Assembly: GCA_947259395.1 (NCBI GenBank)
Contig: CAMYMN010000003.1
Location: 62,001-126,000, forward strand
DNA length: 64,000 bases
From: an uncultured Gammaproteobacteria bacterium
Lineage (GTDB): Bacteria > Pseudomonadota > Gammaproteobacteria > Arenicellales > JAANXG01
Reading direction: 5' to 3'
Below the pieces are notes generated by a model, which saw only the letters and a program-made list of their open reading frames with translations, searched no databases and had not been told where the DNA came from. Below are positions 25,048 through 34,308 of this stretch, piece by piece (positions within the stretch are counted from its first letter, which is position 1; every line of letters starts with the position of its first letter). The position numbers and the translations under genes are program-made.

Positions 25048-26885
25048 CAGTCCAACTCAAATTCCTGCATCCATGAATCGTCTTTCTCCCAAGCAGGTTG
25101 GTCGTTCTTATAGAGCAGAAAGTTTTCGATCACCAAATAATCCATCTCGGTGCGCATAAAACAACGGTAAGCGTCCTCAGGCGTACACACGATCGGCTCG
25201 CCTCTAACATTGAACGATGTATTCACCAATACTGGACAGCCAGTAAATTGCTCGAACGCGGTGAGCAAAGAATAGAAACGAGGATTGGTATGTTCGTGGA
25301 CGGTTTGGATTCTGGCCGAATAATCCACATGAGTGATCGCCGGGAGTTTCGATCGAGGAACTTTGAGCTTCTCGATACCAAACAGCTGCGTTGATTGTTC
25401 GGATGGGTCCAAACGAAGCTCTGGTCTTACCGGGGCGACTAACAACATATACGGGCTGGGGCGGTCGAGTTCGAAATAATCCGCAACCCGCTCCGCTAGA
25501 ATCGCCGGGGCGAACGGCCGAAACGACTCCCGATACTTGATCTTCAGATTCATGACAGATTGCATCTTCGGGCTACGGGGATCGCCAATTATCGACCGTC
25601 CCCCTAAGGCCCGGGGACCGAATTCCATCGGACCTTGAAACCAACCGACAATTTGTTCATCGGCGAGAAACGCCGCCAGCCGCTGGAACAGCGGTTCATC
25701 CGGGAGTTCTACGTAGTTAGCGTGAAATTGGTCCAACTGACGACGTATCTTTTCATTGGAGTAGCGTGGACCCAGGTAGGCACCGCGCATCGCATCACCG
25801 TCGTTCACATCGCGGGGTTGGTCGTTGAACTGAAACCAAGCGGCGAGGGCCGCGCCAATAGCACCGCCTGCGTCACCAGCGGCGGGTTGGATCCAGATAT
25901 CCCGATACGGACCCTCCCGTAACAGGCGGCCGTTGGCAACGCAGTTCAAGGCGACACCGCCGGCAAGGCATAATTGATCTGTTTTCAACTCATTATGAAC
26001 GGTGGTGCCGAGGCGCAGTACTACCTCTTCGGTGATCTCTTGTATCGAGGCGGCGATATCCATTTCTCGTTGGGTGATGTCGGATTCTGGTTTGCGCGGC
26101 GGTCCATCGAACAGTCGGTTAAACCGATCGTTGGTCATGGTAAGGCCAGTGGCGTAATTGAAATAATCCATGTTGAGACGAAAGCTCCCGTCTTCCTTGA
26201 GGTCCAACAGATTGTTCCGAATCAGCTTGGTGTATTTTGGTTCACCATACGGCGCCAGCCCCATCAATTTGTACTCACCGGAATTGACCTTGAACCCCGT
26301 GTAGTAGGTAAACGCCGAGTACAAAAGCCCTAGTGAATGAGGAAAATCGATTTCCCACTGTGGTTCAATCGCGTTGTCTTCACCCAGCCAAATGGAGGTT
26401 GTTGCCCACTCACCAACGCCATCCATGCATAAAATGGCAGCGCGTTGGTAAGGGCTCGGATAGAACGCGGATGCGGCATGAGATTGATGATGCTCGGCGA
26501 ATAGAAGGGGCGGGAGCTCTGAGGTCTTCATACCACCGATTTGCGCAAGTTCCTTTCGCAACAAGGATTTGAGGAAAAGTTTCTCTTTGAGCCACACCGG
26601 CATTGCCGCGAGAAACGACTGAAAGCCCCTTGGCGCATAAGCCACGTAGGTCTCGAGCAACCGTTCAAATTTTATCAACGGCTTGTCGTAGAAAACGATC
26701 TCATCGAGGTCGGCGATGCTCAGGCCGGTGTCATTTAGGCATGATCGGACCGCTTGCTTAGGAAAACTTGAGTCGTGCTTTTTTCTTGTGTAGCGCTCCT
26801 CTTGAGCTGCATATGCGATGCGGCCCTCGCGAATAAGGGCGGCTGCACTGTCGTGGTAATAGGCTGAGATGCCAAGGATATTCAT
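25047..26885 (-). CDS. NodU/CmcH-family O-carbamoyltransferase
   Basis: A 612-residue carbamoyltransferase that moves a carbamoyl group from carbamoyl phosphate to a hydroxyl on a sugar, antibiotic or similar acceptor. The N-terminal Kae1-like domain starts MNILGISAYYHDSAAAL and has the metal motif HHQSH (residues 132-136) and CMDGVGEW; the C-terminal YrdC-like domain has GPMEFGPRALGGRSI and NTSFNVRGEPIV, both highly typical. The closest clusters are the SxtI/SxtJ type. No glycan or antibiotic genes are nearby, so the acceptor is unknown. It is the first gene of a two-gene leftward unit. Confidence 0.93.
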   Translation of the reverse strand: MNILGISAYYHDSAAALIREGRIAYAAQEERYTRKKHDSSFPKQAVRSCLNDTGLSIADLDEIVFYDKPLIKFERLLETYVAYAPRGFQSFLAAMPVWLKEKLFLKSLLRKELAQIGGMKTSELPPLLFAEHHQSHAASAFYPSPYQRAAILCMDGVGEWATTSIWLGEDNAIEPQWEIDFPHSLGLLYSAFTYYTGFKVNSGEYKLMGLAPYGEPKYTKLIRNNLLDLKEDGSFRLNMDYFNYATGLTMTNDRFNRLFDGPPRKPESDITQREMDIAASIQEITEEVVLRLGTTVHNELKTDQLCLAGGVALNCVANGRLLREGPYRDIWIQPAAGDAGGAIGAALAAWFQFNDQPRDVNDGDAMRGAYLGPRYSNEKIRRQLDQFHANYVELPDEPLFQRLAAFLADEQIVGWFQGPMEFGPRALGGRSIIGDPRSPKMQSVMNLKIKYRESFRPFAPAILAERVADYFELDRPSPYMLLVAPVRPELRLDPSEQSTQLFGIEKLKVPRSKLPAITHVDYSARIQTVHEHTNPRFYSLLTAFEQFTGCPVLVNTSFNVRGEPIVCTPEDAYRCFMRTEMDYLVIENFLLYKNDQPAWEKDDSWMQEFELD

Positions 26886-27322
26886 GCACTAACTATAGCA
26901 AAACGATGTTTTGGAGGGTGGCTTGCGAGCAAAGAGTGTGAGTGCTAATTTCGCCGCACCCCAGATCGGCGCGTCATCATCACTAATTCGCAGCAATTAT
27001 GCAACACCAAGGTCTCACAGCGCAGAAATTACCCTTACCAACGCAGGCGTTTGCCACATGGTGCTCTCACTAACACAGCTTGCCCAAGAGGCGGAGCTCG
27101 TGTTTGTTGTCCGCAGAATACCTATGTTTCCACAGATGATCTATTATGCACAAGGAAATATGCAACTGATTGATAGCCTTGAGTATGCAAAACGCTGGTT
27201 GAAAAACAGCGATGCTAAGGAGCGGAAAGCAATTATGTTCGACAGATTTGAGTCTTATTAATTCGAAATAATAGGAGTTGATAAATAGCTCCCCTACGGT
27301 AACGGCCATCGGCACGAAACAT
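26886..27322. other. Gene-poor gap before cysS; doubtful small reading frame
   Basis: About 435 bases between the carbamoyltransferase and cysS. An open frame of 116 codons lies at 26911-27261 on the plus strand (TTG start), or 67 codons from an ATG at 27058. It has no ribosome site I trust, no motif I recognise and a composition more AT-rich than neighbouring genes. I do not call it as a gene. The region must hold the promoters of both divergent neighbours. Confidence 0.35.
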
Positions 27323-28696
27323 ATGTTCTTGTACAACACCAAAACCCGACGCAAGGAAGAATTTGTCCCTCAAGATCCAAGCAGAGTGACAATGTATGTG
27401 TGTGGTCCCACGGTATATAGCTACGCGCACATTGGTAACGCCCGGCCGGCGGTCGTATTCGATGTATTGGCGCGGCTCCTGCGCCGCGAATATCCAAAAC
27501 TGGTTTACGTCCGCAACATTACCGACATAGACGATAAGATCAATGCAGCGGCTGCGGAACAGGGTGTGTCTATTGCTGAAATCACCACTACGTACACGCG
27601 GGCATACCATCAGGACTTGGAGGCACTGGGTGTGTTAGCGCCCGACACTGAGCCGCGGGTGACGGACCACATCCCGCAAATCATCGCAATGATAGATGCG
27701 CTCCTGCGAGCCGGCCACGCCTATGAAGAACAGCATCACGTATTGTTTGATGTGCCGTCGTTTGATGATTACGGCGAGCTGTCGCATCGAAACCGAGAGG
27801 ACATGCTGGCCGGCGCGCGCGTGGAAGTCGCGCCTTACAAGCACGATGCGGCAGATTTCGTGCTGTGGAAGCCTTCCAGCGAGGAGCTTCCTGGATGGGA
27901 CAGCCCATGGGGACGCGGTAGGCCGGGGTGGCACATCGAATGCTCTACCATGGCGGAAGCCCATTTGGGAGACACCATCGATATCCACGGCGGTGGACAC
28001 GATCTGATTTTCCCACATCACGAAAACGAAAATGCACAAAGTGTCTGTGTCCACCACGGCATCCCTTTTTGCCGCTATTGGGTTCACAACGGGCTGATTA
28101 CCGTCGATGGTGAGAAAATGGCCAAATCGGTAGGCAACATCTTGTTGGTTCGCGAACTATTGAAACAAGCGCCCGGCGAAGCGGTCCGCCTGGCGCTGTT
28201 GAATGCCCACTATCGTGGACCCCTGGATTGGACCGAGGAGGGCGTACTGCAAGCGCGGCGCAGTTTAGATCGTTTGTATCAAGCGCTGCGTGACATGCGC
28301 GATGTTCCAGTGGTTGATCGTTCACAGCGCGACATGCCGGAGACATTTCTAGGCTGTTTGCGCGATGATTTGAATACGCCCAAGGCGATGGCGGTGTTGT
28401 TTGGATTGGCGCGCGAAGCGCATATTGCCAAGAATATGGTGCAGAAATCGCGGATTAAGAGGGAGATGTTGGCAGCTGGTGATTTGCTTGGGCTGTTGCA
28501 GCAAGACCCTGAGGCGTGGTTCGGCGCGGATGCCGATTTGGACACCGCACAGATCGAACGCTTGATCAAACAGCGTGAAGCAGCGCGCGTGGCCAAGGAT
28601 TTCGAGACGGCGGATCGGATAAGGGATATGCTGCTCGAGCAGGGCGTGATCCTGGAAGATGTGGCCGACGGCACGCGCTGGCGGGTGGCCAGCTAA
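27323..28696 (+). CDS. cysS: Cysteinyl-tRNA synthetase
   Basis: A 457-residue class I synthetase that charges tRNA-Cys. The HIGH-type motif is AHIGNAR (near residue 32, in CGPTVYSYAHIGNAR), zinc ligands include the Cys of CGPT and C/H residues of HIECSTM and HHENE, and the KMSKS motif is KMAKSVGN near residue 267. I chose ATG 27323 because MFLYNTKTRRKEEF is the family N-terminus; an upstream in-frame TTG at 27278 would add 15 residues and its ribosome site is too close. sufE follows 40 bp later. Confidence 0.95.
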   Translation: MFLYNTKTRRKEEFVPQDPSRVTMYVCGPTVYSYAHIGNARPAVVFDVLARLLRREYPKLVYVRNITDIDDKINAAAAEQGVSIAEITTTYTRAYHQDLEALGVLAPDTEPRVTDHIPQIIAMIDALLRAGHAYEEQHHVLFDVPSFDDYGELSHRNREDMLAGARVEVAPYKHDAADFVLWKPSSEELPGWDSPWGRGRPGWHIECSTMAEAHLGDTIDIHGGGHDLIFPHHENENAQSVCVHHGIPFCRYWVHNGLITVDGEKMAKSVGNILLVRELLKQAPGEAVRLALLNAHYRGPLDWTEEGVLQARRSLDRLYQALRDMRDVPVVDRSQRDMPETFLGCLRDDLNTPKAMAVLFGLAREAHIAKNMVQKSRIKREMLAAGDLLGLLQQDPEAWFGADADLDTAQIERLIKQREAARVAKDFETADRIRDMLLEQGVILEDVADGTRWRVAS

Positions 28697-28736
28697 TTCT
28701 GAATTGACGGTAATTTGTTGGCGTCGACAGGACTAG

Positions 28737-29183
28737 ATGACCAGAGTTGATGCAGTAATGTGCGAAGAAATCGTCCAAGCGCAACAGGAATTGATGAGTG
28801 AGTTCGGCTTGTTCGACGATTGGATGGGCCGTTACGAGTACCTCATCGACTTGGGGCGGCAGCTACCGGAATTTCCCAGCGAATGGAAAACCGAAGAGAA
28901 TAAAATCCACGGTTGCCAGTCGCAAGTATGGTTTCGCACGCAGATGCGGAACGGTCGTTTGCACATCGACGGCACCAGCGATGCGGCAATCGTATCCGGC
29001 TTAATTGCGGTTCTCCTGCGGGTGTTTAGCGACCGCAAACCGGAGGATGTTTTGACCACCAAGCCAGACTTCATCGCCAGTATTGGCTTCGATCAACATC
29101 TCAGTCCAACCCGAAGCAATGGTCTGTACGCAATGCTCGAGGCGATTTATCAGCGTGCACGCGACGCCGCCGGCAGCCATTAG
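28737..29183 (+). CDS. sufE: Cysteine desulfuration protein SufE
   Basis: A 148-residue SufE-family sulphur acceptor that takes persulphide sulphur from the cysteine desulphurase SufS and passes it to the Fe-S scaffold. The active cysteine is C60 in KIHGCQSQVW. The overall length matches E. coli SufE/CsdE. No suf operon genes are next to it; it sits between two tRNA-synthetase genes (40 bp after cysS and 9 bp before gltX), so the three are probably one transcript. Whether the partner is SufS or CsdA cannot be told. Confidence 0.93.
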   Translation: MTRVDAVMCEEIVQAQQELMSEFGLFDDWMGRYEYLIDLGRQLPEFPSEWKTEENKIHGCQSQVWFRTQMRNGRLHIDGTSDAAIVSGLIAVLLRVFSDRKPEDVLTTKPDFIASIGFDQHLSPTRSNGLYAMLEAIYQRARDAAGSH

Positions 29184-29192
29184 CAAGCTAGC

Positions 29193-30596
29193 ATGGCGGT
29201 CATTACCCGTTTCCCCCCCAGCCCCACCGGTTATCTACATATAGGTAGTGCCCGCACCGCGTTGTATTCGTGGCTGTATGCGCGCAAGCACGGCGGCAGA
29301 TTTGTGCTGCGTATCGAGGACACGGATCGACAACGCTCCAACGAGGAATCGGTGCAGGCAATATTGGATGGCATGAGTTGGTTGGGCCTGGACTACGATG
29401 AAGGTCCTTTTTTTCAGACGCAGCGCATGAATCGGTATCAGGAAGTAATTGATCAATTGCTTGACGCCGGCAAGGCATATCATTGCTACTGTACCAGGGA
29501 AGAACTTGATGAAATGCGCGCACAGCAACGGGCGCGAGGTGACAAGCCCAGATACGACGGCCGCTGCCGGCAGCGCAGCCAGCCGCCGCAAGACGTACCT
29601 CCGGTAGTGCGATTCAAAAACCCGCTGGACGGAAACGTCGTGATTGACGACCTGGTCAAGGGGCGGATAATCATCAGTAACAGTGAGCTCGATGATCTCA
29701 TCATCGCCCGTTCCGATGGCACGCCGACTTATAATTTTACCGTGGTTGTCGATGATATGGATATGCGGATCACCCACGTGATCCGCGGTGACGATCACGT
29801 CAACAATACGCCTCGACAGATCAATATACTTAAAGCGTTGGGCGTCGAGCCGCCGAGATATGCCCATGTGCCAATGATTCTTGGAGAGGACGGCAAACGC
29901 CTGTCTAAGCGTCATGGTGCGGTGAGTGTCATGCAATATCGAGACGACGGCTATCTTCCTCGGGCGTTGGTGAATTACCTGGTGCGCTTGGGCTGGTCCC
30001 ACGGTGACCAGGAAATATTCACGCGACAGGAAATGATCGAGTTGTTCAATATCGGTAATGTTCAGCGCGGATCGGCGGTGTTCAATCCGGAGAAATTGTT
30101 GTGGCTCAACTACGAATATATCAAGGCGGCAAAAGTGGAGGAGTTGCGAGATCATGCCCGCTGGCATTTCGAAAATGCCGGGATCAACATTGATGAGCAG
30201 CCCAATTGGAAGCAGGTATTACGTGTTAATCAGCAGCGGTCGAAAACCTTGCTCGAGTTGGTTGGTCGCAGTATGTTTTTCTTCCGCGAACTTGATGGCT
30301 ATGATGCCAAATCGGTTAAGAAACATTTCAAGGGTCAAGCGGGCGAAATTCTGGTTGAGTTACGGGCGCAATTGGAGCGGCTAGATCCGTGGGATGCTGA
30401 ACACATACATCTATGTCTGCACCGTCTGGCAGAGCGACTTTCCATCGGGCTGGGCAAGATCGCCCAGCCGCTGCGGATTGCGGTGGCCGGGGTTGCGGTT
30501 TCACCTCCCATCGATGAAACCTTGGCGATTCTCGGTAAGAAGAAGGTTTTGCACCGTGTAGATGCAGCGGTGGACTACATCGACACCATGATGTAG
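29193..30596 (+). CDS. gltX: Glutamyl-tRNA synthetase
   Basis: A 467-residue class I glutamyl-tRNA synthetase. Motifs: FPPSPTGYLHIGSART (residues 6-21, HIGH type), the LRIEDTDRQRS segment, and KRLSKRHGAVSV (KMSKS type) near residue 237. The C-terminal anticodon domain is complete. This bacterial type may be discriminating or also charge tRNA-Gln; the sequence alone does not settle it. The start is ATG 29193, nine bases after sufE. Confidence 0.95.
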   Translation: MAVITRFPPSPTGYLHIGSARTALYSWLYARKHGGRFVLRIEDTDRQRSNEESVQAILDGMSWLGLDYDEGPFFQTQRMNRYQEVIDQLLDAGKAYHCYCTREELDEMRAQQRARGDKPRYDGRCRQRSQPPQDVPPVVRFKNPLDGNVVIDDLVKGRIIISNSELDDLIIARSDGTPTYNFTVVVDDMDMRITHVIRGDDHVNNTPRQINILKALGVEPPRYAHVPMILGEDGKRLSKRHGAVSVMQYRDDGYLPRALVNYLVRLGWSHGDQEIFTRQEMIELFNIGNVQRGSAVFNPEKLLWLNYEYIKAAKVEELRDHARWHFENAGINIDEQPNWKQVLRVNQQRSKTLLELVGRSMFFFRELDGYDAKSVKKHFKGQAGEILVELRAQLERLDPWDAEHIHLCLHRLAERLSIGLGKIAQPLRIAVAGVAVSPPIDETLAILGKKKVLHRVDAAVDYIDTMM

Positions 30597-31070
30597 CAGA
30601 CGTCATGCACAATCGCGGTTGGCGCGACCGATTCTTGGTATCAACCGCTCGGTTTGTCAGTCACAGTTGAGTTCCAGTCGCGCATCGCGCGCGATGCGTC
30701 TATCTCAATAATCCGTCACTTCGTTTTGCCCTTGCGCATTATTTGCGTGCCTGATAGCGATCACCTCAGCGGTCTGTTTCTTTGCACCCGGACTCAGTAT
30801 ACCGGTTGGTAATCATGTTTATTCTTTTGCGGCTGGATTTGCGAGATACGGGTGTATTGGGACGCTTGCGGGGCCGCCACTGGGAACGATTCGGCGTAGT
30901 GCTTCGCTGGAAAGCTCAATAACTTTGTCTAAACTTAACTTAAAGAAGTAATTCAAGGGGTGTATGTAGGGAACGGCTCATGTTCCCAGGATTACACGTG
31001 TAAATCATTGTGCCCTGCTGCATTGTCAGTTGAGCCGTTGGGCTTATCAGGCCTTTAGTAAGAGTAAGGT
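30597..31070. other. Intergenic region between gltX and the pilin operon
   Basis: About 470 bases with no gene. It contains an 18-base perfect palindrome at 30681-30698 and a separate six-base inverted repeat GGGAAC/GTTCCC at 30969-30987 with a seven-base spacer. The second is about 90 bases before fimT and could be an operator or leader hairpin for the pilin operon. No tRNA or obvious sRNA is seen. Confidence 0.5.
30681..30698. repeat. 18-bp perfect palindrome
   Basis: CGCATCGCGCGCGATGCG is self-complementary over all 18 bases. There is no following T-run, so an intrinsic terminator is unlikely; an operator or chance GC palindrome are the alternatives. It lies 85 bases after the gltX stop. 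Confidence 0.5.
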
Positions 31071-31715
31071 ATGTGCGATAAATGTTGCGCGGGTAGGCAT
31101 ACACATCGCCATGGGATTCGCTATAGGAGGTGTGGCCCCTGGGGCGGATTCACACTCGTAGAAATGACTTTGGCGGTCACCATTGCCGGGATCTTGCTGG
31201 GGCTCGGTGTGCCCGCGTTTAATCTATTTATTGCGCGCACCAGCCAGTCGCGCGCGCTCGAAGACGTGTATACCGCGATGAGCATCGCCCGCAACACGGC
31301 GATGGTGACCGGTACACCCGTGGTGTTGTGCCCGAGCGCCGATGGTACCGCGTGCGGGGGTGACTGGGATGAAAACTGGCTGGCGTTTCGCGACTGCAAC
31401 GACGACGGCGCCTATGACTCCAGCGCGACGACACCAGGTTGTGACGACGATAATGATGGCACGACCGAACCGGAACCTCGGATTTCCAATATTCCATTCC
31501 CCATTGATTTAACGCTCTCCGTGGAGGATGCCAGCAACAATGTCCCGAGTATTTTACGTTTTTCCCCCACCGGCCGGGTCACGAGTATCGCGGGCAATGA
31601 TCCGCTGACCGTCACGATCACGAACCGGGAAGCGGAGAACAGGGAACTAGACCTGTGTAGTAATGGCCGTACCTATTTCATTGATCCCCACGGTTCCACC
31701 ACTACCGGATGTTGA
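31071..31715 (+). CDS. fimT: Type IV pilus minor pilin FimT/GspH
   Basis: A 214-residue pseudopilin and first gene of a minor-pilin operon. The prepilin site is G|GFTLVEM near residue 26, followed by the hydrophobic helix TLAVTIAGILLGLGVPAFNLF; the C-terminal GspH domain follows, with SARNTAMVTGTPVVLCPS-like sequence typical of FimT (which has been shown to bind DNA in some species). The leader is long and rich in Cys and His (MCDKCCAGRHTHRHG), which is unusual for a prepilin; no in-frame start downstream would keep the leader. PilV follows 9 bases later. Confidence 0.9.
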   Translation: MCDKCCAGRHTHRHGIRYRRCGPWGGFTLVEMTLAVTIAGILLGLGVPAFNLFIARTSQSRALEDVYTAMSIARNTAMVTGTPVVLCPSADGTACGGDWDENWLAFRDCNDDGAYDSSATTPGCDDDNDGTTEPEPRISNIPFPIDLTLSVEDASNNVPSILRFSPTGRVTSIAGNDPLTVTITNREAENRELDLCSNGRTYFIDPHGSTTTGC

Positions 31716-31724
31716 GCAGCGCTG

Positions 31725-32288
31725 ATGAAGAATATGAATACCGCAAGGCTCCCAGCAACGCAAACAGGTGTCGGTCTGATCGAAGCTATGGTGACGATGT
31801 TTGTCTTGAGCATCGGACTTTTGGGAATGGCGTTCGCCGAAACCTGGAGTCTGCGCTACGGCCAAGATGCCTATATGCGCACCCAAGCCACGTTTATCGC
31901 CTACGAACTCATCGATAAAATACGAGTGCATAATATCCCGGCCGATGACAGCGGTTCCAGTCTCTATACCCAAGCGCGCGCATCGGGCAACGTCGGCGCT
32001 TGTGTTTCTACCGTTGCCTCCGTGGATAACGCCCGTAACTGTTTCTACGATGCCCTGGATGAACTTCCCAGCGGCAACGGCGACATCGCCACCGATGGTA
32101 ACGATTACAACATCACTATCGCATGGCTCGACCGTGAAGCCGCAAATAACACCAGCATAGACTCACAATCGGAGTGCGAGGCCGCGGGGCGCGTGTGGTC
32201 ATCGACGCTCACTTGGCCGGCCAGCGCCAATCCCAGCCCCAATCCGGCCGTTTGTCTACAGGCAAAGACGTGGGTGGCAAGAATATGA
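31725..32288 (+). CDS. pilV: Type IV pilus minor pilin PilV
   Basis: A 187-residue minor pilin. The cleavage region is TGVGLIEAMVTMFVLSIGLLG (about residues 14-34), giving the usual Glu at mature position 5. PilV is part of the tip complex that primes pilus assembly with FimT, PilW, PilX and PilY1. Its stop overlaps the next start (ATGA). The C-terminal half has paired cysteines (NARNCFYDALDE; CEAAGR; PAVCLQ), as in pilins with a disulphide loop. Confidence 0.9.
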   Translation: MKNMNTARLPATQTGVGLIEAMVTMFVLSIGLLGMAFAETWSLRYGQDAYMRTQATFIAYELIDKIRVHNIPADDSGSSLYTQARASGNVGACVSTVASVDNARNCFYDALDELPSGNGDIATDGNDYNITIAWLDREAANNTSIDSQSECEAAGRVWSSTLTWPASANPSPNPAVCLQAKTWVARI

Positions 32289-33325
32289 CCCGCTCTGCGC
32301 ACAGCCACCGGCAGATCGGATTCAGCGTCGTCGAGCTGCTCGTCGGCCTTACCATTTCTATATTCCTGCTTGGTGGCGTGATATTTACGGTGGTAGGCAG
32401 CTCGCAGAACTATTCAGTTCTGAACGACATGTCGCGGTTGCAGGAAAACGGTAGATTGGCCATGGAGTTTCTCGCCCGCGAGTTGCGTATGGCCGGGTAC
32501 TTCGGCTGCTACGAAGGCAAAGTCGGAACCGTTCTAAACGTCAACAGCGGTGATTTGTACGATCCCAGCACGGACATTGAGGGACTCGATAGCACTGGGA
32601 GCGCATGGCAGCCATCCGGTAACACCGGTATCGTGAGTGACATCGCCGATGGCACGGACGCTATCACCGCGCGCTATGCGAATCCTTCACAGATGGCTGC
32701 GGTAGAGTCGGCGATGGATACACCGAGCGATAGCTTGAACGCCGCGCAATCCGCGAACGACTATCAATTCCAACAGGGCAATATCGTGGTTGCAGCCAAC
32801 TGCGACTCGGTAGATGTGTTTCGGGTCACTGCCGATACCACCAGCGGCAACGTGCTGCAACACAGTGATGCGTCGCAAGGGTCGGGGCCGGCGAACGTCT
32901 CCGCCGCCCTGAATGGTGTATACGATCCCGGGGCCGAGATTCGCGGGTATCGTGGTGTGCGCTACTTCATAAAAACGGGCGGAAATAACATCCGCTCGCT
33001 GTTCCGCCGTTCCGTTGATGTCAACGGAACCACCGATGAAGAGGAATTGGTCGAAGGTGTGGAGAACATGCAGTTTCTCTATGGCGAAGACGACGATGGA
33101 GATAACGACGCCGACAGCTACAAGAATGCAACGGCGGTCGGCAATTGGGACCGTGTGGTCAGTGTGCGCGTGGCCTTGCTGCTGCGCACCGTCGACGAAT
33201 ACGGCACCAATAGCGATGCCGACACCAAAACCTATCAGTTGCTGGACGTGACCGTGGATCCTGACGATCTGCGTGTGCGTCGTCAGGTGTACACCGCCAC
33301 GATCATGATGAGGAACCGCGTGTGA
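32285..33325 (+). CDS. pilW: Type IV pilus minor pilin PilW
   Basis: A 346-residue PilW-family minor pilin, starting at ATG 32285 inside the pilV stop. The N-terminus has IGFSVVELLVGLTISIFLLGG with the prepilin G|FxxxE site; the LQENGRLAMEFLARELRMAGYFGC motif that follows is highly typical of PilW. Family function is in the assembly-priming complex of the pilus tip. Two runs of Asp/Asn/Gly (EDDDGDNDADSY) may bind calcium. Confidence 0.92.
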   Translation: MTRSAHSHRQIGFSVVELLVGLTISIFLLGGVIFTVVGSSQNYSVLNDMSRLQENGRLAMEFLARELRMAGYFGCYEGKVGTVLNVNSGDLYDPSTDIEGLDSTGSAWQPSGNTGIVSDIADGTDAITARYANPSQMAAVESAMDTPSDSLNAAQSANDYQFQQGNIVVAANCDSVDVFRVTADTTSGNVLQHSDASQGSGPANVSAALNGVYDPGAEIRGYRGVRYFIKTGGNNIRSLFRRSVDVNGTTDEEELVEGVENMQFLYGEDDDGDNDADSYKNATAVGNWDRVVSVRVALLLRTVDEYGTNSDADTKTYQLLDVTVDPDDLRVRRQVYTATIMMRNRV

Positions 33326-33864
33326 GCAGAAAGGAAACAACCAAATTCCTTTCGTCTCCAAGCCGTCAGCACGGTGCAGCATTAGCGGTGACCATGGTGA
33401 TGCTCGTCATGCTAGTGATACTGGGTGTCTCGGCAATACGCACGTCTTCGCTGCAGGAACGCATGGCGGGCGGCAGTGAACGTTTGGCGACCACGTTCCA
33501 GGGTGCGGAGACCGGCCTCACCGTGGCCATTGAGGACATCACCGGTGACACCGATCTGCTGACTTTGGCGAGTACCAAGAGCAATCCGGTGACACTGGAC
33601 TACAAGATCGTCGATGGAAAGGTGTGCGAAATCACCGACTCCGCCTGCCTATCCGGCCTCACCGAGACAGCCGCCAACAAAACCAAGCTGGATATCTCGG
33701 TGTGGTACGTGACTCGCAGCGAAACACCGCCCCCAGGCTACAGCCTGGATAACAACTCGCAATTGACGAATTACAACTTTTTAGCGCGCAGCATCGGCCG
33801 GCACGGGTCTTCGCGCTCCGAACATTATCAAGGTATTGCCAAATTGGGCCCCAAGGGTTCGTAA
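33322..33864 (+). CDS. pilX: Type IV pilus minor pilin PilX
   Basis: A 180-residue PilX-type minor pilin. It starts at GTG 33322 inside the pilW stop (GTGA). The N-terminal helix QHGAALAVTMVMLVMLVILGVSAIR followed by SSLQERMAGG is the family signature; unlike other pilins it lacks the Glu at mature position 5, as is normal for PilX. Cysteines at VCEITDSAC suggest a short disulphide. It acts in the priming complex below PilY1. Confidence 0.9.
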   Translation: MSRKETTKFLSSPSRQHGAALAVTMVMLVMLVILGVSAIRTSSLQERMAGGSERLATTFQGAETGLTVAIEDITGDTDLLTLASTKSNPVTLDYKIVDGKVCEITDSACLSGLTETAANKTKLDISVWYVTRSETPPPGYSLDNNSQLTNYNFLARSIGRHGSSRSEHYQGIAKLGPKGS

Positions 33865-33892
33865 GGCGATCAATCTGAGGATACGCAACACG

Positions 33893-34231
33893 ATGAAAAC
33901 AAAACAACTTATTACCGGCCTCGCAATGTTTGTCCTGCTGAGCCTGAACATCTCCGGCTACGCAGACCCCGTTGCGATCCAGCACGAGGAAAGCATTGAA
34001 GGGGCAGATGTGCGGCTGTACGTCAGCAACCGGGGCGTGGGTTCAGCGATGGTCTATCCGTGTGAACAATGTCGCTCGTTGCATTTGAAGGTTACCTCAA
34101 AAAGCCGGGCGTTTGTGAACAACCAGCCGGTTCCGATTTCGTCGCTAGACAATCTACACGGCAAGTTTGTGATGGTTTTTTACGAAAAAGAGAACTTCGT
34201 ACTCAACCGAATATCGGTGATGGAGCACTGA
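33893..34231 (+). CDS. Small periplasmic protein in pilin operon, unknown function
   Basis: A 112-residue protein with a signal peptide (MKTKQLITGLAMFVLLSLNISGYA, cleavage near residue 24). The mature protein is beta-rich, with a CEQC pair (PCEQCRSLHLKVT) and a strand pattern ending NFVLNRISV. It lies 28 bp after pilX and 77 bp before pilY1, in the operon. I know no named pilus protein of this description. A chaperone or accessory for PilY1 is an inference from position; redox or metal binding by the CxxC pair is also possible. Confidence 0.75.
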   Translation: MKTKQLITGLAMFVLLSLNISGYADPVAIQHEESIEGADVRLYVSNRGVGSAMVYPCEQCRSLHLKVTSKSRAFVNNQPVPISSLDNLHGKFVMVFYEKENFVLNRISVMEH

Positions 34232-34308
34232 ACTATCTGTGAACACCTGCGTGAACTCCTGCGACATTGTGTAGGGGTGCGGTATTGGCAATGATTTAGG
34301 GAGCCACC

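Noticed and set aside
26911-27261. 116-codon open frame between the carbamoyltransferase and cysS
   Set aside because: TTG start, no ribosome site, no recognised motif and more AT-rich composition than the neighbours; described as part of a gap instead.
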